From assembly GCA_947379685.1 (NCBI GenBank), contig CANCOG010000094.1:1-12120 (forward strand): a DNA stretch of 12,120 bases, written 5' to 3'. The position numbers were made by a program, and so were the translations under genes. This DNA comes from Flavipsychrobacter stenotrophus (GTDB lineage Bacteria; Bacteroidota; Bacteroidia; Chitinophagales; Chitinophagaceae). Below, piece by piece: positions 7,670-12,120 of this stretch (position 1 is its first letter; each line of letters starts with the position of its first letter). Under the pieces are notes generated by a model. It did not search any database. It had not been told where the DNA came from and saw nothing but the letters and a program-made list of their open reading frames with translations.

Positions 7670-8914
7670 ATGAAGTACTTTGTAACGATAATTACGTGTA
7701 TTTGTTTCCTGCATTTTGCAGGACAGGCCCAAATTAATCTCGTGTTGAATCCTCGGTTTGAAGAATATTCGGTTTGCCCCGACAATGAAGATGAGGCCAA
7801 CTATTGCAACCATTGGACAGGTTTAGATACTGTTTGGAGTGCCCCAGATTGGGCTCATTTAACGAATGGAGGCATACCAGAATATTGCAATGTTTGTGCT
7901 ATTTGCGGGACATGTACGGCAGTTACCATACCTGCTAATGAAAGGTTTTATCACAATGCCCGTTCAGGAAATGGTATGATGCAAGTCAGAATGTATTGTG
8001 AACGGCCGGACAAAGACATGGTCGCTAAAGATTATTTGCAAGGACATTTGAGTCAACGGTTAATCGGCGGACATGAATATAAGGTAACATTCTATACAGT
8101 ATCTGAACATGTAAATCTTTGTGCTGTAAATAATATTGCTGCGTATTTAGATGATGGCACAATTGACACTGCGCATCAAGGTGGATGGACGCAAACCCAA
8201 TGTACGCCGCAGGTAATAGACACAAATATCATTAGTGATACCCTTAACTGGACTAAGATTGAGGGAGTATTTACCGCAAATGGCACTGAGCGGTTAATTA
8301 CTATAGGAAATTTCACTGCAAAATCGGACATGCATGTGTTACCCTTAATCGATACTACCGGAATCAGCCATTTGATTTACTTATTCTATCTAATTGATGA
8401 CATTAGTGTGATAGACTGTGGAAACATTCCTCAAGCAGGAGGCAATAAATTCATCCATCCCGGCGATAGTGTGTTCCTGGGTACACACGAAACACTAATA
8501 CCTTATACATGGTATGTGCAAGGCAACCCAACCCCTATTGATAGCGGTGGTGGCTTATGGGTTAAGCCTTCGGCCACGACGATATATATATTGGAACAAG
8601 ACCTTTGCAATATTAAGAAATTCGATACAGTTAAAATTAAGGTTTGGCCCGATACCGTTACAGAAGTACAACCTTTAATAGAAGCAAATATTTTGGTTTA
8701 TCCAAATCCAACTACAGGGTCTGTAACCATTGAAGGCGCAAAGGGTAGTCAAATGAATGTCTATGATGTGGTGGGCAGAGAGGTATTGGCTGGTATAATT
8801 GCAGGTGACAAAGAAATTATACATTTGGAGCAACTTGTTAGGGGGGTATATGTCGTTCAGATAGTTGACCCTGTTACTGGCTTGCGGTTAGTTAGGCAGG
8901 TCGTCAGGGATTAA
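7670..8914 (+). CDS. Secreted T9SS-sorted protein, tandem paralog 1
   Basis: Protein of 414 residues of unknown function, predicted to be exported and surface-attached. Residues 1-20 are a signal peptide ending AGQAQ. Residues about 21-250 form a domain that opens INLVLNP and ends with YLIDDISVIDC. Its inner motifs CPDN, WxxPDWxH, YCNVC, KDYLQGHLSQ, AAYLDDG and RLITIGNF fit a jelly-roll, galactose-binding-like fold found in Bacteroidota surface proteins. Residues about 253-333 form an Ig/PKD-like domain (HPGDSVFLG, IPYTWYV, ATTIYIL, CN, DTVKIKVW). From Tyr344 the tail has YPNPTTGSVTI, VYDVVGREVL and RGVYVVQI, a T9SS type A sorting domain. The gene starts 10 nt after the giant gene, which suggests co-transcription and perhaps translational coupling. 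It is closest to copy 3 in the Ig and sorting regions. The fold and anchoring are inferred; the ligand is unknown. Confidence 0.92.
   Translation: MKYFVTIITCICFLHFAGQAQINLVLNPRFEEYSVCPDNEDEANYCNHWTGLDTVWSAPDWAHLTNGGIPEYCNVCAICGTCTAVTIPANERFYHNARSGNGMMQVRMYCERPDKDMVAKDYLQGHLSQRLIGGHEYKVTFYTVSEHVNLCAVNNIAAYLDDGTIDTAHQGGWTQTQCTPQVIDTNIISDTLNWTKIEGVFTANGTERLITIGNFTAKSDMHVLPLIDTTGISHLIYLFYLIDDISVIDCGNIPQAGGNKFIHPGDSVFLGTHETLIPYTWYVQGNPTPIDSGGGLWVKPSATTIYILEQDLCNIKKFDTVKIKVWPDTVTEVQPLIEANILVYPNPTTGSVTIEGAKGSQMNVYDVVGREVLAGIIAGDKEIIHLEQLVRGVYVVQIVDPVTGLRLVRQVVRD
8729..8908 (+). repeat. Near-identical sorting-domain segment, copy 1
   Basis: This 180-bp segment encodes IEGAKGSQMNVYDVVG through RLVRQVVR. 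By hand alignment it differs from the copy 3 segment at 4 positions and from the copy 2 segment at 11. That is far closer than the upstream gene bodies. Confidence 0.88.
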
Positions 8915-8954
8915 TAAGCAATTTAAAAAGCTTCCATCCAATAAACCTATACAC
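8907..8954 (+). repeat. Junction repeat, copy 1 (gap between paralogs 1 and 2)
   Basis: The segment matches the 3' end of the giant gene almost base for base (GGGATTAATAAGC, CAATTTAAAAA, CCATCCAATAAACCTA) but is non-coding here. Read in the giant gene's frame it gives GLISNLK before an extra base shifts it. The paralog's stop codon (GAT TAA) lies inside this repeat. Confidence 0.85.
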
Positions 8955-10199
8955 ATGAAGTACTTTGTAACGATCATTGCGTGTTTCTTATTCCTGAATT
9001 TTGCAGGAAAGGCCCAAATAAATTTGGTTTTGAATCCAAGCTTTGAGCGATACTCAAACTGTCCGGACAATGATGACGAGGCTAAATATTGTCTGCATTG
9101 GATGAGCTTAGATAGTAACTGGAGTCCACCTGATTGGGCTCATAACCTGGAAGGCGTGCCAGATTATTGCAATATTTGCTCATCCTCTTTTGAAGTGTCA
9201 GTACCTCATAGTTCCCGGTATTACCATTACCCGCATTCCGGTGGTGGAATGATGCAGCTTTATATGTTTTATGATCAATCTGATACCGGTGGTTATGTCC
9301 GGGACTACCTTCAGGGGCATTTATCTCAAACACTTACACATGCCAGAAAATATCTTGTAACATTCTATACAACTCTTGAGCAATCGGGGGCCTATGCTGT
9401 TAACAATATCGGCGCTTACCTGGATAATGGAAGCATAGATACGACAAGTCACCCTGCCTGGACGCAGACACAGTACACACCGCAGATATTTGACACAGGT
9501 GTTATTAACGACACGCTTAACTGGGTGAAAATACAGGACACATTTGTTGCTAATGGTACAGAGAAACTAATTACGATTGGTAATTTCACCGACTTAGCTC
9601 ATATTCATGCAATTCCAATTCATGACACAACGGGCATTAGCAGTTTTGTTGGTGGCTTACGTACCCTTTATCTTATAGATGATGTGAGCGTAATTGATTG
9701 TGAATCGCAGCCAAAAATTAACAGGGATACTTTAATTTACTCTGGTGACACAATTTTGCTGGGAACCAACGAAACTCCCCTTCCGTATAAATGGTACATC
9801 TCAGGAAGTACAACAATGATTGATAGCAACGTTGGAGGGATAAGGGTTCATCCAACAACTACAACCATTTATGCAGTAGATCAAAATTTATGTTACGGCA
9901 AACAGACGTTTTACTCGAGAGTTCGCGTTTGGCCTGATACGGAAATGGCGGTGACTAAATTAAGTGAAGCACAAATTAAATTCTATCCAAACCCAACTGC
10001 AGGATCAGTAACTATTGAAGGGGCAAAGGGTAATCAAATAAATGTCTATGATGTGGTTGGCAGAGAGGTGTTGGCTGGTTTAATTGCAGGTGACAAAGAA
10101 ATTATACATTTGGAGCAAATTGTTAGGGGGGTATATGTCGTTCAGATCGTTGACCCTGTTACTGGCTTGCGGTTAGTTCGGCAGGTAGTGAGGGAATGA
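8955..10199 (+). CDS. Secreted T9SS-sorted protein, tandem paralog 2
   Basis: Protein of 414 residues, the same length and architecture as its neighbours; function unknown. It has a signal peptide (residues 1-20, ending AGKAQ), a jelly-roll-like N-terminal domain (CPDNDDE, WSPPDWAH, PDYCNIC, GMMQLYMF, RDYLQGHLSQTL, NNIGAYLDNG, KLITIGNF, LYLIDDVSVIDC), an Ig-like domain (YSGDTILLG, YKWYIS, TTTIYAV, NLCYG, RVRVW) and a T9SS tail from Tyr344 (FYPNPTAGSVTI, RGVYVVQI). The Ig-like domain is the most divergent of the three complete copies: it has a Tyr-Gly insertion after the Cys and no SGGGLWVKP motif. The start codon is fixed by alignment of MKYFVTI with the other copies and lies 40 nt after paralog 1. 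It probably belongs to the same operon. Confidence 0.92.
   Translation: MKYFVTIIACFLFLNFAGKAQINLVLNPSFERYSNCPDNDDEAKYCLHWMSLDSNWSPPDWAHNLEGVPDYCNICSSSFEVSVPHSSRYYHYPHSGGGMMQLYMFYDQSDTGGYVRDYLQGHLSQTLTHARKYLVTFYTTLEQSGAYAVNNIGAYLDNGSIDTTSHPAWTQTQYTPQIFDTGVINDTLNWVKIQDTFVANGTEKLITIGNFTDLAHIHAIPIHDTTGISSFVGGLRTLYLIDDVSVIDCESQPKINRDTLIYSGDTILLGTNETPLPYKWYISGSTTMIDSNVGGIRVHPTTTTIYAVDQNLCYGKQTFYSRVRVWPDTEMAVTKLSEAQIKFYPNPTAGSVTIEGAKGNQINVYDVVGREVLAGLIAGDKEIIHLEQIVRGVYVVQIVDPVTGLRLVRQVVRE
10014..10193 (+). repeat. Near-identical sorting-domain segment, copy 2
   Basis: Equivalent of the 180-bp segment in the other paralogs, with 11 differences from copy 1 by hand alignment. All copies share the run of six G within the codons for RGVY. 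Confidence 0.88.
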
Positions 10200-10239
10200 T
10201 CAGCAATTTTAAAAGCGTCCATCGAATAAGCTTGTGTGT
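10192..10239 (+). repeat. Junction repeat, copy 2 (gap between paralogs 2 and 3)
   Basis: Same 48-bp element, more diverged: CAATTTTAAAAGCG, then TCCATCGAATAAG. Here the paralog stop is GAA TGA. It resembles the copy 3 junction more than the copy 1 junction. Confidence 0.8.
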
Positions 10240-11472
10240 ATGAAATACTTGGTAACGATAATTACGTGTATCTGTTTCTTGCATTTTGCTGGTGAGGCTC
10301 AAATTAATCTGGTGCTAAACCCGAGCTTTGAGGAGTATTCAAATTGCCCTGACAATCTTGATGAAACTAAATATTGCAATCATTGGATGAGCTTAGACAG
10401 TAACTGGAATCCGCCTGATTGGACTCACGAGCTTGGTGGCATACCCGATTATTGCAATATTTGTGCGCCATTTAGTCGAGTTTCGACACCTTATAATGTA
10501 GGTTTTTATCATTTCCCGAAATCTGGCCGTGGCATGATGCAGGTTGTTATGTTTTGTAGTTATCTGGATAATTTTACAGAGAAAGATTACCTTCAGGGAC
10601 ACCTATCCCAAACACTTATTGCCGGTCACACTTATAATGTTTGTTTTTATGCAACTATGGAGCAATCAAGTATTTTTGCCGTAAATCATATTGGTGCTTA
10701 TCTCGATGATGGCTCGGTTGACACTACGCAGAGTCCTGGAAAAACGCAGATTCAGTATACGCCTCAGATTCTTGATACCAATATTATTAATGACACATTT
10801 AACTGGATAAGAATACAAGATACATTTACTGCAAAGGGCACAGAAAAATTAATTACGATAGGGAATTTTTTCGATAATGCACATACACATGCAATACCAC
10901 TAATTGATACTACAGGGATTGGGCATGGCGTATGGACTCCGTATTTGATCGATGATGTTAGCGTAATAGATTGCGGGAACTCTCCCTATGCGGGAAACGA
11001 CACGCTGATCCATCCCGGCGACAGTGCTTTCCTGGGGATCCACGAGGCATTAATACCTTATACTTGGTATGTGCTAGGTAACCCAACTCCTATTGACAGT
11101 GGAGGCGGCCTATGGGTAAAGCCTTCGGCAACTACAGTATATATCTTGGAACAGGACCTTTGTAATGTTAAGAAATTCGATACAGTTAAAGTAAGAGTTT
11201 GGCCTGATACGGTCACTGCAATTGATGCAATTCGACAATTCGACAATTTGACAATTTACCCGTCTCCAACCAATGATATCTTGCACATTGAAGGCGCAAA
11301 GGGTAGTCAAATGAATGTCTATGATGTGGTGGGCAGAGAGGTATTGGCTGGTATCATTGCAGGTGACAAAGAAATTATACATTTGGAGCAAATTGTTAGG
11401 GGGGTATATGTCGTTCAGCTAGTTGACCCTGTTACTGGCTTGCGGTTAGTTAGGCAGGTAGTCAGGGAATGA
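10240..11472 (+). CDS. Secreted T9SS-sorted protein, tandem paralog 3
   Basis: Protein of 410 residues; function unknown. It has a signal peptide (MKYLVTIITCICFLHFAGEAQ region), a jelly-roll-like domain (CPDNLDE, WNPPDWTH, PDYCNIC, GMMQVVMF, KDYLQGHLSQTL, HIGAYLDDG, KLITIGNF, YLIDDVSVIDC), an Ig-like domain very close to that of paralog 1 (HPGDSAFLG, IPYTWYV, SGGGLWVKP, QDLCN) and a sorting domain. The start at 10240 is chosen over an in-frame GTG six bases earlier because it aligns with the other paralogs. The linker before the sorting domain is four codons shorter than in copies 1 and 2 and contains an 8-bp tandem repeat. The first sorting motif is IYPSPTND rather than YPNPTTGS, so this motif has lost its Asn. 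After that the DNA returns to about 98% identity with copy 1. Confidence 0.92.
   Translation: MKYLVTIITCICFLHFAGEAQINLVLNPSFEEYSNCPDNLDETKYCNHWMSLDSNWNPPDWTHELGGIPDYCNICAPFSRVSTPYNVGFYHFPKSGRGMMQVVMFCSYLDNFTEKDYLQGHLSQTLIAGHTYNVCFYATMEQSSIFAVNHIGAYLDDGSVDTTQSPGKTQIQYTPQILDTNIINDTFNWIRIQDTFTAKGTEKLITIGNFFDNAHTHAIPLIDTTGIGHGVWTPYLIDDVSVIDCGNSPYAGNDTLIHPGDSAFLGIHEALIPYTWYVLGNPTPIDSGGGLWVKPSATTVYILEQDLCNVKKFDTVKVRVWPDTVTAIDAIRQFDNLTIYPSPTNDILHIEGAKGSQMNVYDVVGREVLAGIIAGDKEIIHLEQIVRGVYVVQLVDPVTGLRLVRQVVRE
11230..11257 (+). repeat. 8-bp tandem repeat in the linker of paralog 3
   Basis: Two perfect units of ATTCGACA are followed by ATTTGACA and a partial ATTT, giving about 3.5 units. It encodes part of IRQFDNLTI, directly before the T9SS sorting motif. 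Eight is not a multiple of three, so gain or loss of one unit would put the sorting domain out of frame. The equivalent places in paralogs 1 and 2 have no such repeat. Confidence 0.85.
11287..11466 (+). repeat. Near-identical sorting-domain segment, copy 3
   Basis: 180 bp with 4 differences from the copy 1 segment by hand alignment, starting abruptly at IEGAKG after a divergent linker and first sorting motif. The sharp edge suggests gene conversion. Confidence 0.88.
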
Positions 11473-11512
11473 TTGGCAATTTAAAAAGCGTCTATCCGAT
11501 ATGCCTATGCGT
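11465..11512 (+). repeat. Junction repeat, copy 3 (gap between paralogs 3 and 4)
   Basis: Fourth occurrence of the 48-bp element: GGGAATGATTGGC, CAATTTAAAAAGCG, TCTATCCGATATG. The stop of paralog 3 (TGA) lies within it. Two in-frame ATG codons at 11501 and 11507 fall in its 3' part, just before the homologous start of paralog 4. Confidence 0.8.
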
Positions 11513-12120
11513 ATGAAATACTTGGTATCGATAATTACGTGTATCTGTTTCTTGCATTTTGCTAGTGAGGCTCAAATTAATCTGGTATTGAACCCAAGCT
11601 TTGAGCATCCTTCAGTATGCCCCGATAATGACGATGAGGCAAAATATTGCCCTCACTGGATGAGTTTAGATAGCGCTTGGAATCCGCCGGATTGGGTGCA
11701 TGAAAATTCTGGCGGCGTTCCCGACTATTGCCATATGTGTTCTTCAGTTTATAGCGAAGCAATTCCGAATAATTCAGACTTTTATCATTTTGCCCGAACG
11801 GATAGTGGCCTAATGCGTGTAAGAATGTACTGTACCCTCTCAGACAGCTCTTTCGGAGCGAAGGACTACTTACAAGGACATTTAAATCAAACATTGACTG
11901 CTGGAAGCCTATACATCGCCAGTTTTTACGTGCTGGCTTCACGAAACAATTTATTAGCGGTAAATAATATTGGGGCCTATCTGGACGATGGTACAATAGA
12001 TTCTACACATCATGGTGGGTGGACACAATCTCAATATCGCCCGCAAGTTCTTGACACTAATGTATTGAGCGACACAATACATTGGGTGAAGGTAGAAGAC
12101 ACGTTTACTGCACAGGGTGG
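11513..12120 (+). CDS. Secreted protein, tandem paralog 4 (3' end outside window)
   Basis: The first 202 codons of a fourth paralog are present, cut by the window edge. It has the signal peptide MKYLVSIITCICFLHFASEAQ and the same N-terminal domain: LVLNPSFEH, CPDNDDE, KYCPHW, WNPPDWVH, PDYCHMC, KDYLQGHLNQTL, NNIGAYLDDG and TQSQYRPQ. The Ig-like and sorting domains should follow outside the window. In-frame ATGs at 11501 and 11507 would add MPMR to the start; 11513 is preferred because it aligns with the other copies and keeps the 40-nt gap. The divergence pattern is similar to the others (for example PSVCPDN where copy 3 has YSNCPDN). Part of the same likely operon. Confidence 0.9.
   Translation, partial: MKYLVSIITCICFLHFASEAQINLVLNPSFEHPSVCPDNDDEAKYCPHWMSLDSAWNPPDWVHENSGGVPDYCHMCSSVYSEAIPNNSDFYHFARTDSGLMRVRMYCTLSDSSFGAKDYLQGHLNQTLTAGSLYIASFYVLASRNNLLAVNNIGAYLDDGTIDSTHHGGWTQSQYRPQVLDTNVLSDTIHWVKVEDTFTAQG

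Larger units (their letters stand above)
7670..12120 (+). repeat. Head-to-tail gene array, period 1285/1285/1273 bp
   Basis: Start codons at 7670, 8955, 10240 and 11513 give periods of 1285, 1285 and 1273 bp. The 12-bp deficit lies within copy 3, whose product is four residues shorter. Each unit includes one paralog and the 40-nt gap after it. The array continues beyond the right edge. Confidence 0.93.

Noticed and set aside
7670..7700. TACTTTG near each paralog start as a -7 promoter box
   Set aside because: It has one base too few between TA and TTTG, lies inside the coding region after the start codon, and has no matching -33 box.
8888..9070. Minus-strand open frame across the paralog 1/2 junction
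   Set aside because: It spans the end of one gene, the gap and the start of the next in antisense. It exists only as a by-product of the repeat junction and shows no coding signal.
10234..10239. GTG start six bases before paralog 3
   Set aside because: Alignment of the four signal peptides and the constant 40-nt gap favour the ATG at 10240.
7670..12120. The ~1.3-kb direct repeats as a mobile element array
   Set aside because: No transposase, terminal inverted repeats or target-site duplications are visible. The repeats are complete secreted-protein genes and are best read as tandem duplicates.

Overview
The window looks like chromosomal DNA from a member of the Bacteroidota, probably Chitinophagaceae-like. 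Three things point there: an S46 dipeptidyl-peptidase; several secreted proteins ending in type IX secretion system (T9SS) type A sorting domains; and a Bacteroidota-type promoter (TTG, 20 bp, TAnnTTTG) followed by an A-rich leader with no Shine-Dalgarno sequence. The family assignments come from motifs read by eye; no database search was run.

Layout, all genes on the + strand. (1) Positions 1-1932 are the 3' part of an S46 exopeptidase gene of the DPP7 specificity type, closed by a strong intrinsic terminator. (2) The 258-bp gap to 2190 holds that terminator, an 18-bp perfect palindrome with a third related arm, and a promoter. (3) Positions 2191-7659 encode a 1822-residue secreted protein: signal peptide, about ten disulphide-type Ig-like repeats, a long parallel beta-helix region, a helical region and a T9SS sorting domain. 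(4) From 7670 to the right edge is a head-to-tail array of four paralogous secreted genes, the last cut by the window. Each has a signal peptide and a jelly-roll-like N-terminal domain. The three complete copies continue with an Ig-like domain and a T9SS tail. Start-to-start periods are 1285, 1285 and 1273 bp, and the three gaps between paralogs are exactly 40 nt each.

How the genes work together: the giant gene and the paralogs are closely spaced with no visible terminator or promoter between them, so they probably form one operon driven from about 2121-2151. All the complete products carry export and surface-anchoring signals, so the set is best read as a co-expressed group of cell-surface or secreted adhesin or ligand-binding proteins. 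The actual ligand and role are unknown.

The most interesting observation concerns how the array arose. The roughly 48-bp junction before each paralog is homologous to the last ~37 coding bases of the giant gene plus its 10-nt spacer. The non-coding gaps therefore carry out-of-frame remnants of the giant gene's C-terminus, which even supply the paralogs' stop codons. This fits tandem duplication with one breakpoint inside the 3' end of the giant gene. The sorting-domain DNA is about 94-98% identical between copies while the ligand-facing domains have diverged. Copy 3 also has an 8-bp tandem repeat just before its sorting domain that could in principle switch export on and off.
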